A stretch of 64,000 bases of DNA from Alphaproteobacteria bacterium (GTDB taxonomy: Bacteria; Pseudomonadota; Alphaproteobacteria; UBA9219), in the NCBI GenBank assembly GCA_028690155.1, contig JAQVBU010000001.1:186001-250000 (forward strand), in the 5' to 3' direction. The position numbers and the translations under genes are program-made. The notes beneath the pieces were generated by a model. That model ran no database searches. It saw only the letters and a list, made by a program, of their open reading frames with translations, and had not been told where the DNA came from. Shown one piece after another: positions 9,216 to 17,710 of this stretch (its first letter is position 1; the number at the start of each line of letters is the position of its first letter).

Positions 9216-9372
9216 CCCCGCCTGCGTCTGCCCACTAATCAGGGAATACAGTCGGGCGTTTCAAAATAAACTCACAGATGAAATTGCACTCGCACCAAGT
9301 ACTGCTGTTTTTACTCGTGCTTTAATAGACTATTCGGCATTAAGAAATCAGATACGCGCAGGATGCCCATAG
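9136..9372 (+). CDS. Rz1-like outer-membrane spanin lipoprotein (o-spanin)
   Basis: This 78-residue protein has a lipoprotein signal peptide with lipobox LSAC (Cys21). The ATG at 9136 has GGAG 7 bases upstream and lies inside the Rz gene, in the +1 frame; a more upstream in-frame start would spoil the signal peptide. O-spanins are short lipoproteins encoded overlapping Rz. This one is longer and less proline-rich than usual. Its stop at 9370-9372 coincides with the start of IS3 homology, so the natural C-terminus may have been altered by the insertion. Confidence 0.65.
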   Translation: MPNFVPQWMLLALALISLSACETASSNPACVCPLIREYSRAFQNKLTDEIALAPSTAVFTRALIDYSALRNQIRAGCP

Positions 9373-9670
9373 TGGAGCAGGGTTTACGGGAAGGATCATG
9401 GATCTATGGGCTTGTCACCATCAGGTGCGGGTCGACTTCAATCACCCCGACAAACCAACCGATAGCGCCATTATCGAAACTTTTAACGAGTCATTACGCG
9501 CCGAATGCTTGAACCCTCATTGGTTTGTGGCCTTGCACGAAGCGAAAGAGATAGTTGAGACATGGCGGCGAGCTTATAACGCGAGCCGTTCTCACTCGTC
9601 TCTTGGCAATCTGTCGCCACTAGAATATGCTCGACAGCATAGGGATTTTATTGATTCTTCAAGTCCTTAA
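9371..9670 (+). pseudogene. IS3-family transposase (OrfB) C-terminal remnant
   Basis: In-frame codons from 9371 read SGAGFTGRIMDLWACHH, equivalent to the D-G-x-E-F...DLW region of IS3 OrfB integrases. They continue through PDKPTDSAIIETFNESLRAE and HSSLGNLSPLEY to the stop at 9670. The third catalytic acid (the Glu of AIIETF) is present. The first catalytic Asp and everything upstream are gone, and the second Asp has been replaced at the junction. It is a dead fragment. Its left edge coincides with the last codon of the Rz1-like gene, marking a rearrangement breakpoint. Confidence 0.85.
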
Positions 9671-9741
9671 CCGCCGGAAAACTGAGCTTCCCTTTGGCAA
9701 CAAAAAAGGAGTCGGTTCATTCTACAGAGGACTCTACCTCT

Positions 9742-9767
9742 AGCCAGTCTATAAATGGGGGGCAACG
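9742..9767 (+). repeat. Candidate right terminal repeat of the IS remnant
   Basis: About 75 bases after the transposase stop lies agccagtctataaatgggg followed by ggcaa. It resembles the right inverted repeats of IS407-like IS3 elements, which commonly read ...ATAAATGGGGGGCA. No matching left end was found in the window, in keeping with a truncated element. The assignment is by resemblance only. Confidence 0.4.
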
Positions 9768-9825
9768 CAAGTGGAGCAAACAAATAAATACAAAAGAGAG
9801 CAATAGATGATAAGGAGCGTTTCAG

Positions 9826-10845
9826 ATGACTAGTAAGCCTCGCGTGTTTTCCGGTGTTCAACCATCGGGCAAGCTTCATATTGGCAATTACATTGGAGCG
9901 TTGTCTGTATGGGCAAAGGAACAGGACACATTCGATGGGCTTTTCTGTGTCGTAGATTTGCATGCGCTGACAGTCCCTGAAGCAATCAATCCCTCTGTTC
10001 TCAACCAGAAAATTTGGGAAACAGTGGCTATTTATCTTGCGTCCGGACTTGATCCAAAGAAGAGCTCTATTTTTGTTCAGTCCACTGTTCACGAACATGC
10101 CGAACTTGCGTGGATATTGACGTGTGTCACACCGTTGGGGTGGCTTGAACGCATGACGCAATTCAAGACAAAGGCTTCAGCAAGAGAAACGGTTGGAAGC
10201 GGCTTGCTTTGTTATCCTGCCTTAATGGCCGCCGATATTTTGCTCTACGACACAAAACTGGTGCCCGTTGGAGAGGATCAGCGGCAGCACATTGAGTTAA
10301 CCAGAGACGTTGCTATTCGGTTTAATAATATGTTCGGTCCTGTGTTCTCGTTGCCTGAGGCTATGATCCGAAAGGTTGGGGCAAGAATTATGGGTTTGGA
10401 CGATCCCAACGCCAAGATGAGCAAGAGTATTGGCGAGATTAAAGTCGGCCATTCTATCGGCGTAATAGATCCTCCGAATGTCATTGCGAAGGCGATCAAG
10501 TCTGCTGTTACGGACAGCGGGAGTACTATTGATACTGATAATGCCGCAGGGGGAGTTAGAACCCTTCTCACGATCTATCAAGCTGTTTCAAACGCGAGCG
10601 ACGACGAAATGCATGCGCGTTTCAACGGCAAAGGCTATGGCTTTCTGAAGTCTCAGGTAATTGAGGCGGTCTGTGAGGGATTGAGGCCAGTTCGTGAAGA
10701 GACTCAACGGCTGATGGCCGATAAAACTTACTTAAAGAGCGTCATTGACCAAGGATCTGAAATTGCAAGTGGCATCGCTGAAGAAAAAATGGCGTTGGTA
10801 AGGAATGCCCTCGGTATTGATTTTATAAAAAAGCTCTCAAAATGA
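9826..10845 (+). CDS. trpS: Tryptophanyl-tRNA synthetase
   Basis: This 339-residue class Ic synthetase charges tRNA-Trp. It has the HIGH-type motif HIGN (residues 18-21), the KMSKS motif (197-201), and the conserved PVGEDQRQHIELTRD segment; the length is normal. The start has AAGGAG 8 bases upstream. His46 in DLHALTV, equivalent to the residue changed in some indolmycin-resistant bacterial enzymes, is unchanged. The gene is in an AT-richer island directly before a tRNA-Trp gene and a biosynthetic-type cluster, not in a core operon. That suggests a second, specialised or immunity copy, but whether another trpS exists outside the window is unknown. Confidence 0.95.
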   Translation: MTSKPRVFSGVQPSGKLHIGNYIGALSVWAKEQDTFDGLFCVVDLHALTVPEAINPSVLNQKIWETVAIYLASGLDPKKSSIFVQSTVHEHAELAWILTCVTPLGWLERMTQFKTKASARETVGSGLLCYPALMAADILLYDTKLVPVGEDQRQHIELTRDVAIRFNNMFGPVFSLPEAMIRKVGARIMGLDDPNAKMSKSIGEIKVGHSIGVIDPPNVIAKAIKSAVTDSGSTIDTDNAAGGVRTLLTIYQAVSNASDDEMHARFNGKGYGFLKSQVIEAVCEGLRPVREETQRLMADKTYLKSVIDQGSEIASGIAEEKMALVRNALGIDFIKKLSK

Positions 10846-11012
10846 CCAAAAGATGTAACCCTGAAAGCAGGCTTGGCTTGTGATGAATAGCGAGATTCTA
10901 TTTGGGTAGTGGCAGCTTTTACTAGCAATAGGAATGCTGTTAGGCTAAAAATTGTTTTCCCACATGGTTACTTGCAGTCTGGCGCGTAGGCTAAGCGAGT
11001 TGTTATGGCATT

Positions 11013-11088
11013 AGGAGTGTAGCTCAATTGGTAGAGCACCGGTCTCCAAAACCGGGGGCTGGGGGTTCGAGACCCTCCACTCCTGCCA
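11013..11088 (+). tRNA. tRNA-Trp (anticodon CCA)
   Basis: A full cloverleaf is visible. The acceptor stem is aggagtg (11013-11019) pairing with cactcct (11078-11084). A D arm is present, the anticodon stem ccggt/accgg flanks the loop ctccaaa with anticodon CCA, and the T arm contains ggttcgaga. The discriminator G and an encoded CCA end at 11088. In many proteobacteria the tRNA-Trp gene precedes secE-nusG; here it stands between trpS and an unrelated cluster, about 170 bases after trpS. The remaining intergenic bases (10846-11012 and 11089-11219) show no gene. Confidence 0.95.
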
Positions 11089-11219
11089 GCGACGCCAGCG
11101 CCGACGCCTTATCCAAGAAACGTTATCTGATGCTGGATTTAAGGGTTGCGCAAGTAATAAATTGCCTGTATTTTTAAGCGTATACTCAATTTTGTTGTAT
11201 TTTGTAGGCTAAGTTTTTC

Positions 11220-12275
11220 ATGCTTAAACAAGACACAGTTCACAGAGGGATTTTGTTGAGAAGACCCCCTAAGGTTAGAGGGGATGCGGATTCAACCACT
11301 GAATATCTCCGAAATTTCAGAGTATCTAGGGCCTCTTCCCCGGAGGCCGCATTCGAAATGCAGCTTCTTGCAAGAGACATTGCGAGAGGTCGTATTAACG
11401 GAGGCATTGTTATCACCACAGGATTGGGGCTTTCGGAAGATGGCGTACCCCTTAGACTTCCCGCATTAATTGTGCCTGGACTCGAAATTATTAAGGAGCT
11501 CAAATCAGCGGGTATTTCTGATTTGAAATATGTCATCTATCAAGCTTCTGATTTTATTTCGGACACAAACGAACTTTCTGCGAAGAAAGCAGAAACAAAT
11601 TCGAAGTTATCGATTTCCTACCTAAAGCGTTTTATTGAAGAGTTCTTCCCCACGATTGCCGAGAATGTTGAACTGGTTGCAGGCAAACAATGTGAAATTG
11701 ATCGTGTCTCATTAAATGAGCTTGCAAAAATTATTGAAACGGAGAGACCCGCTCAAATCGCCAGGGATGTCAGAAAAATCGAAAGGTATGGAGAAAGACA
11801 CAATAACGGCGAGAAAACTTGTTTTCTTTATGCCGCAGCAAATATAATTCTGAATGGAGGTTACGGGCCTCACTATCCACTTGATAAATTCATCCCAGCT
11901 TCTGCCATGACCATTATTCCAATGGGCGGAGCAAAAGAACGGCCTTTCTTTAATTTAACGGCCTACATGTCTCGTTCCACCGGATGTTCGCACCGCATCA
12001 TACCGCTTTTGGTTCAAACAGGAGAAATCCCCACATACTATCCATATAAAAAGGGGGATGTACTTATCGGCGATCCGCAAGAGAAGATTGCTGAATTTGT
12101 TCCTCCGAAAGAAACCGCTCAAGATTTCTTTACTTTACAAAAACTCGGAGCCACAATCGAGAAACTTTCCGAAATTACAAGTGACCTACAGGATAAATAT
12201 GATTACAAACAAGGGCCCGAGCAGCCACAAAATTATCGGCATTCTGGGTGGAATGGGGCCTCAAGCCAGCTGTGA
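11220..12275 (+). CDS. Unrecognised protein; possible HUP/CDPS-like fold
   Basis: I do not recognise this 351-residue protein. Residues 60-105 read like the first half of a Rossmann/HUP fold: a strand GIVITTGLGLSEDG, a helix LEIIKELKSAG, a strand YVIYQASDFI. A long helix follows (SYLKRFIEEFF), and a conserved-looking C-terminal part contains FLYAAANIILNGGYG, YPLDKFI, PMGGAKERPFFN and STGCSHRIIP. The order strand, helix, strand, basic helix, then a late hydrophobic helix and PF motif recalls cyclodipeptide synthases and class Ic synthetases, but no diagnostic catalytic set is proven. It overlaps the racemase gene by 77 bases. The ribosome binding site is weak. Confidence 0.6.
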   Translation: MLKQDTVHRGILLRRPPKVRGDADSTTEYLRNFRVSRASSPEAAFEMQLLARDIARGRINGGIVITTGLGLSEDGVPLRLPALIVPGLEIIKELKSAGISDLKYVIYQASDFISDTNELSAKKAETNSKLSISYLKRFIEEFFPTIAENVELVAGKQCEIDRVSLNELAKIIETERPAQIARDVRKIERYGERHNNGEKTCFLYAAANIILNGGYGPHYPLDKFIPASAMTIIPMGGAKERPFFNLTAYMSRSTGCSHRIIPLLVQTGEIPTYYPYKKGDVLIGDPQEKIAEFVPPKETAQDFFTLQKLGATIEKLSEITSDLQDKYDYKQGPEQPQNYRHSGWNGASSQL

Positions 12276-12954
12276 ACTTTATCGCTTAATAAACTTGATT
12301 AGCATCCAAGAGTTTCACGCAACAAAGAATTCGGATTTTCCCCACGTTCTGATCAACAGCATTCCAGTTTCGGATCTTATTTCCGACACCCAAAAGCGCG
12401 ACGACACGGTTAGACTCGTTAACAAAGGAGCGCAGGCCTTATGCAGGGCGGGGGCTACCGATCTGATGCTGGCGTGCAACACGATGCATGCCTTTTCCGA
12501 CGAAATTACGAAGAACGTGAAATGCAGATTCCATTCCATGATCGATATCGTTATCAGGGCTCTTAAAAAGAAAAAGATCCGCAAAGCGCTTATCCTGAGT
12601 ACAAGAACGACTATAAAAACTAATTTATATCAGGATGCGCTCGACAAGGCGGGCATAGGGTATTGTCTTCCCGAAAAGAAGCTGCTTGATATTTCCGTTC
12701 GGAACATTTTAAAATTCATATCCGGTAAATTTACCCCTGACGACGAGCGGAAGTACATTCAACTGGTTATTAAAGAGGCAAAAAAGCATCCAGATATCGA
12801 TACAATACTACTGGCTTGCACCGAAATGCCGTTGATAGTGTCCAAAATAATCCCAAATTATAACAAAATCAGCAGCCTCGAAGAAACGGCAAGAGCGGCA
12901 TGCAATCTTTACTTTAATAGCGCTGTCTGCAAAGGAGCGAAGGCTTTCAAGTAA
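12199..12954 (+). CDS. Aspartate/glutamate racemase family protein
   Basis: This 251-residue protein has the family start IIGILGGMGPQAS and both catalytic cysteines, in LACNTMH (Cys93) and LACTEMP (Cys207). PLP-independent racemases of this family use the cysteine pair to invert the alpha carbon of Asp, Glu or related acids. The ATG at 12199 has AGGA 5 bases upstream and lies inside the end of the preceding gene; earlier in-frame codons lack family similarity. Translational coupling with the 351-residue protein is likely. Within the cluster it could supply a D-amino acid, though the substrate is unknown. Confidence 0.82.
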   Translation: MITNKGPSSHKIIGILGGMGPQASCELYRLINLISIQEFHATKNSDFPHVLINSIPVSDLISDTQKRDDTVRLVNKGAQALCRAGATDLMLACNTMHAFSDEITKNVKCRFHSMIDIVIRALKKKKIRKALILSTRTTIKTNLYQDALDKAGIGYCLPEKKLLDISVRNILKFISGKFTPDDERKYIQLVIKEAKKHPDIDTILLACTEMPLIVSKIIPNYNKISSLEETARAACNLYFNSAVCKGAKAFK

Positions 12955-13046
12955 TCAACATTTCAAGAAAGTTTATCATAACAACGTCATTGAAGAATCT
13001 TCCTGATGATAAGGACTATTCTGGAATAATAAGGCGCATTTAATCC

Positions 13047-14132
13047 TCACTTACCGACATCCCGCCAACAAACAGGGTCTTCACCAAACAGATCGCCAGC
13101 CTGATAAGCAGCGCCTCGACATCCATAACAAGTTCCGCTGAGATCACACTCCCGGCATTTGCCTGTAATATGATCCCCAATATTCCGAGTTACTTTCGCA
13201 AGCGGAGATGAGAGAATCTCAGAAACGGTTTGTTTCTGCAAGTTGCCCAAGTGCATATCGACACCAGCACAAGGGCAAACAGTGCCTGTCGCCTGAACAT
13301 AAAGGCCTGTGTATAATCGAGAACAGTGACCACCAACGATTGGTGGCGTAATGTCCCAGTCAAATCCGTATTTTTCTCTATCAACTTCGTTGATGCGTTC
13401 AAAAAGTTTACGCAAATCCTCATTTCCAACTTGAAGTTCCTTCATGTGTTTGGCGCCACGCCCTTGATCCGTTAGTGTTTCAACATACGGGATGATTCCT
13501 CTATCTCTAGCCCAAACCCACATATCTTCAATTTGATCATAATTGTCGCGCACAATTACTGTTTCAAAGGCAAGCTGATATTCTTTATTCCCCCGTCCAT
13601 ACCCTAAAGAGATAAGACGATTAAATCCTTCCATCGATTTATTGTGGGCTCCTTTTACTCCGACCAGACTATCGTGCGTCTCCGGAGTCATGCCGTTGAG
13701 TTTTACACAAACTGATGCTTTAAGATCATGTAGAGTTTGAACGGTTTGCTCAGTAAGAAAAAGCCCATTGGTCACTGTTAAATGTCGAATACCGAGTTCG
13801 TTACAAACCTCAAGCAGTCCAATATATTTTTTACGAACGGAAGGAATGAGGGGCTCTCCGCCTAAAATGCAAATGCTCCGGAGACCATGCTTTGAATGGG
13901 CTAACCGAACAGCCCCCTCAATTTGCTCAAGTGTAAGTTCATCGGGCGATGGGGGCTGAGGCCCCTCAGCCGCAAAACGATAACAATATTTGCAAGCTGC
14001 GTTACAAGCATTTGTGAGCTCTAGCTCCATAGAAAGAAGTTTCCCATGACGGCGTGCATCGTCAACTTCTTCAGGGGTAAAAAGGTCAAGAACTGTTTCT
14101 GGCTTTAAATATTTTTGTTGGCATCCAATCAT
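13047..14132 (-). CDS. Radical SAM-SPASM enzyme
   Basis: This 361-residue protein has the radical SAM motif CNAACKYC (Cys43, Cys47, Cys50), the GGEP motif (ILGGEPLIP) and a C-terminal SPASM region. That region has GGHCSRL, CPCAG and the CRECDLSGTCYGC run, which would bind auxiliary iron-sulfur clusters. Such enzymes often modify peptides (RiPP maturases) or small molecules. The start at 14132 has AAGGA upstream; a TTG at 14159 is less likely. It is the last gene of the reverse-strand cluster and converges on the racemase gene. No RiPP precursor is evident nearby, so the substrate is open. Confidence 0.88.
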   Translation of the reverse strand: MIGCQQKYLKPETVLDLFTPEEVDDARRHGKLLSMELELTNACNAACKYCYRFAAEGPQPPSPDELTLEQIEGAVRLAHSKHGLRSICILGGEPLIPSVRKKYIGLLEVCNELGIRHLTVTNGLFLTEQTVQTLHDLKASVCVKLNGMTPETHDSLVGVKGAHNKSMEGFNRLISLGYGRGNKEYQLAFETVIVRDNYDQIEDMWVWARDRGIIPYVETLTDQGRGAKHMKELQVGNEDLRKLFERINEVDREKYGFDWDITPPIVGGHCSRLYTGLYVQATGTVCPCAGVDMHLGNLQKQTVSEILSSPLAKVTRNIGDHITGKCRECDLSGTCYGCRGAAYQAGDLFGEDPVCWRDVGK

Positions 14133-14197
14133 GTGGGATCCTTTTTGCCTGATTTTCAAGTTTCTCTTTGCTCTTGGAATCTAAACGACCGCAGCAA

Positions 14198-14683
14198 CTA
14201 GATAGTGAAGAATACTTTGTCCTGTCCGCAGAACGCAATGAATTTCATGAAATCGTCCGGCGTTATTGTTAGTGTTTCGATGTTAACCAACGGATGAAAG
14301 TGCACCTGGTTTTCCCTCAATATGTCCCGATCAATTACTACCTTAACCTTCTTTTCTGGGTCATTGATTAGGGCTAAGGGGGTGACGCAACCAGGCATAA
14401 TTCCAAGCGTAGCTTCTAAGCATGCAGGAGAGGCAAAAGAAAGTCGCTTCGAGTTTATCTGTTGCGCTAATTTCTTAAGATCGACTTTCTTGCTGTCTAA
14501 CACCACTACAAGGTAAACCCTTTTCGCAGTATCCTGGAGAAATAGGTTTTTATAATGAGCCCCCTCGATTTTCTGACCATATTTTTCTGCATCCTGCACA
14601 TTATTAATTGGCTCGTGGCTACAACTTTTATAGCGGATATCCAATTCTTGAAGGACCCTTAACAAGTCTTCTTTTTTCTTCAT
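14198..14683 (-). CDS. YbaK/ProX-type aminoacyl-tRNA deacylase
   Basis: This 161-residue protein resembles the stand-alone PrdX/ProX/YbaK editing domain that hydrolyses mischarged aminoacyl-tRNA. Hallmarks are HYKNLFLQD with the conserved Lys45, LSFASPACLEATLGI, PGCVTPLALIND and the late HPLVN. The length is normal for the family. It lies 22 bases from the aminotransferase gene in one reverse operon. In a biosynthetic setting it could remove a wrong or non-standard amino acid from tRNA, protecting translation, or act on tRNA-bound intermediates. The family call is firm and the role in the cluster is inferred. Confidence 0.85.
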   Translation of the reverse strand: MKKKEDLLRVLQELDIRYKSCSHEPINNVQDAEKYGQKIEGAHYKNLFLQDTAKRVYLVVVLDSKKVDLKKLAQQINSKRLSFASPACLEATLGIMPGCVTPLALINDPEKKVKVVIDRDILRENQVHFHPLVNIETLTITPDDFMKFIAFCGQDKVFFTI

Positions 14684-14705
14684 GAAATCACGGCCTTTAT
14701 TGGGA

Positions 14706-15977
14706 TCAGAGGTTCAATTGGGTAAGCACCTCATCTAGAATGAAGAGGCTTTCCTTCAGTTCTTCTCTGCTTATAATCAGCGGTGGAGCGACAATCAATA
14801 TATGTCGCCGATTCTGGGTCCAGAAGCCTTTTTCCTTGAGCAAATTCATTACTGGGCCGAGGTCTTTCAGTGGTTCTTTCGTGCTTCGATTCTCGACAAA
14901 CTCGATGGCACTAAATAAACCCTTACCTCTTACATCTCCAATTGTCTGATGTTTTTCTTTTAACTCAAGCAATTTTTCGTATAACAGGTTTCCCATAGCA
15001 ACGGAATTGTTGACAAGATCTTTCTGCTGATAAACGCCGATACACGCGGAAGCCGCTGCACATCCTATCGGGTGAGCAAAATGGGTGGAACCACAGTTTA
15101 AAGCATTTTGATCAAAATGTTTCGCAATACGCTCATTTACCAAAACAGCCCCAAGCGGAAAATACGAACTTGTCACCCCTTTGGAAACGGTAATCATGTC
15201 GGGGGATCCCCCCCAGTGTTCAATTGCAAACATTGCACCGGTTCTTCCCCACCCGGTCATCACTTCATCACTTACCATCAAAATTCCATATTCGTCACAC
15301 AGTACTCTGATCCCCTGCAAATACCCATCAGGCGGAATGATCACCCCGTTGCCGCCAATAATCGGCTCGACAAAAATAGCCGCCACGTTATCCGGTCCCT
15401 CAAAAAGTATTTGCTCACGCAAAATGTGAAGGAAATAACGGCTCATTTCGGCATCCGTATCAAAATGTATCTGGCTACGATAACGATGGGGATAGGAAAA
15501 TTTTACAAATCCGGGCAACCCCGGCTCACAAGCAAACCTTCGCGCATCTCCCGTAAGATTACCGGCTCCTAGCGTCGCTCCGTGATAGGATTGATATGCT
15601 GAAAAAATCTTGTGCCGTTTTGTATACATCCGAGCAATTTTAATTGCGTTTTCATTTGACTCGGCCCCCGAATTTGTAAAGAAAACCTTCCGCATCAATT
15701 TTGGAGCAACCTCGATAATCTTTTTCGCGGCTTCTATCCGAGCTGGTTCAGAAAAATTAGAATAGGCATACGGCAAAACATCACATTGTTTTTTTATAGC
15801 ATTGATGACGTCCTCGTCCCCGTGACCAATATTGACGTTTACGCATTGCGAAGCCATATCAAAGTATCGGTTTTGCTGGTCCCAGAAATAGATGCCCTTA
15901 GCACGGGTTATCGGTTTTAATTCGATTTCCGTTTGTTTTCCCCAGGGGAAAAGGATGTACTCCTTAGCTGTTGTCAT
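14706..15977 (-). CDS. Class III PLP-dependent aminotransferase
   Basis: This 423-residue fold-type I aminotransferase belongs to the omega-amino acid/taurine-pyruvate group. Visible are FTNSGAESNENAIKIAR, YHGATLGAGNLTG, the cofactor Asp in VSDEVMTGWGRTG (Asp237) and the PLP lysine in VSKGVTSSYFPLGA (Lys266). It transfers an amino group between a keto or aldehyde substrate and an amine; the exact substrate cannot be read. Its start overlaps the preceding ligase gene by 4 bases (ATGA), so the two are translationally coupled. Confidence 0.9.
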   Translation of the reverse strand: MTTAKEYILFPWGKQTEIELKPITRAKGIYFWDQQNRYFDMASQCVNVNIGHGDEDVINAIKKQCDVLPYAYSNFSEPARIEAAKKIIEVAPKLMRKVFFTNSGAESNENAIKIARMYTKRHKIFSAYQSYHGATLGAGNLTGDARRFACEPGLPGFVKFSYPHRYRSQIHFDTDAEMSRYFLHILREQILFEGPDNVAAIFVEPIIGGNGVIIPPDGYLQGIRVLCDEYGILMVSDEVMTGWGRTGAMFAIEHWGGSPDMITVSKGVTSSYFPLGAVLVNERIAKHFDQNALNCGSTHFAHPIGCAAASACIGVYQQKDLVNNSVAMGNLLYEKLLELKEKHQTIGDVRGKGLFSAIEFVENRSTKEPLKDLGPVMNLLKEKGFWTQNRRHILIVAPPLIISREELKESLFILDEVLTQLNL

Positions 15978-17689
15978 GCTTGCCCAACCTTGCTTTCGAT
16001 TGATTTCTTTCGTTCTAGGTAATGATCCCTACACTCCATACGTTTTACTTTTCCGCTTGCGGTTTTCGGAATTTCCCCTTCGTCTATCAAAATCACATCA
16101 TAAAGGTCTAACTTCGTGTATTGCTTTATTTTGTCAAGCAACTGCTGTTTTACTTCGTTTTGCTGTTTCGGATTCAATTTCCGATTCGTTTCTTGATATA
16201 AGACGGCGACCTCCTGAGAATTAATTAAAACGGAAAAAGCCGCGTTTGATCCCAAAATTCTGGCATGCTTAATATGAGTTGCACATCTTTCTAGTTCATA
16301 AGGTGAATAGTTCTTGCCCTTTATGATGATTACTTCTTTGAGTCTTCCAGTAACAAACAGGGATCCAGTTTTTATAAAGCCGATATCGCCGGTTCTAAAA
16401 AACCTTTTATCTATTCCGTCCCTATCTTTTAATACTATAAATTCAGCATCAAGCGACTGTTCAATATATCCTAGGGGCAATGAAGGGGAACTGATTACTA
16501 TTTCACCTAAAAGTCCTTCGACCAGCGGAGACAATGTATTCGGATTTACAATGAATATCTCTGTGCCATCAGGGGGTTCTCCCATTGATGTCAAGGCGAT
16601 TGAACGCCCTTCATCCATTGTTTCCGATTCTTCAATCCGGTTATGTAATAATGCTTCGCGATTGACCACACAGTACTTACCCGGATCGGATTTTCTCACA
16701 GAACACACCACGCCAGAGTTTTCGGACATTCCATAGGAAGGACAAAAACTTCTGGGATCAAATCCGTGATCGGAGAATTTAGCAGAGAAGTTATTTAAGG
16801 TATTTTGTTTGACCGTCTCGCCACCGCAACCCGCCACTTGCCATGAATCCAAGCGAATGTCGCGCATTCTTCTTTCAGAATACTTAGATGCACAGGTTTC
16901 GTAGGCAAAATTGGGTGCGCCACTATGCGTACCCCTGTAGCGGGATATCGCCTCTATCCATGACAGCGGATCTTTTGAAAAATCGGATGGCGGTATGATT
17001 ACCGATGTGCTGCCGGTATAAATTGGCAGTAACAATCCTGTAACCAAACCAAATATGTGAGAATGAGGTGCCCAAGTAACGGTTACAGAATCGGAATCGA
17101 CTTGCCACATATCCCGGCAACTCTTTAGGTTATAAAGGAGATTATCAAAACTGATTTTTACCCCTTTGGCCCGGGCGGTAGAACCCGATGTTAACTGAAC
17201 AAAAGCTACACCGGGATAATTGGCTTCTATTCGGTCGCATGCTTCAGCAAAAACACTGCTGGATCGGTTTTCAATATCAAAGAATTTTAGTTTTTCTCCT
17301 TGTTGGTTACAAATTAATTTCAAGATGGGGGCTGTACTGATTACACCGACAACCGATCCGATTTCCTGTAGCAAAGAATGAAATTGAAACTTAAATCGTT
17401 CTTCTGATCCAGGGGCAAAGGTTCTGGCAATTGGAATTACTCCGGCGTGAAAGCAGGCCATAAGTGTTACAATTGCATCAATGCCAGCCGGAAAATACAA
17501 TACGCTCAATTTACCCGCCAAGCCTTGTTTGCGCAGTTCCTCTCCTAGATTGACAGTCCTTGCAAACAACGCTGAGTAGTCAATTCGACCGACCTCTTTC
17601 CCACCAGAAAGCTCTATGAACGCTGTTTTTTTACCAAATAGTTCAGCATGTCGCGCTAAAATTTCTGTAAATTCGCTGTTTTTTTTCAC
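15974..17689 (-). CDS. Fatty acyl-AMP ligase-like adenylating enzyme
   Basis: This 571-residue ANL-superfamily enzyme has the P-loop TSGSTARAKG (residues 167-176), PHSHIFGLVTGLLLPIYTG, GAPNFAYETC, CPSYGMSENSG, FRTGDIGF and GRLKEVIIIKGKNYSPYELE. This set matches fatty acyl-AMP ligases, which activate carboxylic acids as adenylates and usually hand them to an acyl carrier protein. The C-terminal catalytic lysine is in PKTASGKVKR. The start is GTG with AAGGAAG upstream. No carrier protein is seen in the cluster, so the acceptor is unknown. Confidence 0.87.
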   Translation of the reverse strand: MKKNSEFTEILARHAELFGKKTAFIELSGGKEVGRIDYSALFARTVNLGEELRKQGLAGKLSVLYFPAGIDAIVTLMACFHAGVIPIARTFAPGSEERFKFQFHSLLQEIGSVVGVISTAPILKLICNQQGEKLKFFDIENRSSSVFAEACDRIEANYPGVAFVQLTSGSTARAKGVKISFDNLLYNLKSCRDMWQVDSDSVTVTWAPHSHIFGLVTGLLLPIYTGSTSVIIPPSDFSKDPLSWIEAISRYRGTHSGAPNFAYETCASKYSERRMRDIRLDSWQVAGCGGETVKQNTLNNFSAKFSDHGFDPRSFCPSYGMSENSGVVCSVRKSDPGKYCVVNREALLHNRIEESETMDEGRSIALTSMGEPPDGTEIFIVNPNTLSPLVEGLLGEIVISSPSLPLGYIEQSLDAEFIVLKDRDGIDKRFFRTGDIGFIKTGSLFVTGRLKEVIIIKGKNYSPYELERCATHIKHARILGSNAAFSVLINSQEVAVLYQETNRKLNPKQQNEVKQQLLDKIKQYTKLDLYDVILIDEGEIPKTASGKVKRMECRDHYLERKKSIESKVGQA

Positions 17690-17710
17690 TTATCCATCTT
17701 CCTTTTCTGC

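Larger units (their letters stand above)
1..9372 (+). mobile_element. Late end of a prophage with GTA-like tail module
   Basis: Genes run in the order DUF2460, DUF2163, NlpC/P60, hub, DUF2793-like, fibre, small proteins, endolysin, spanins. The first four match the gene transfer agent tail order, while a complete lysis set with nested spanins points to a phage. Head genes, terminase and integrase would lie left of the window or be missing. The right limit is an IS3 remnant at about 9371. Whether the phage is functional cannot be judged. Confidence 0.75.

Noticed and set aside
9826..10845. Indolmycin-type resistance substitution in TrpRS
   Set aside because: His46 of DLHALTV, the position changed in some resistant enzymes, is unchanged, so resistance by that exact change is not supported.
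11013..11088. tRNA-Trp as a phage attachment site
   Set aside because: No second copy of the tRNA 3' end was found by eye in the window, and no integrase gene is present.
13047..14132. RiPP cluster centred on the radical SAM-SPASM enzyme
   Set aside because: No small precursor gene, RRE domain or RiPP transporter was seen nearby; the neighbours are small-molecule enzymes.
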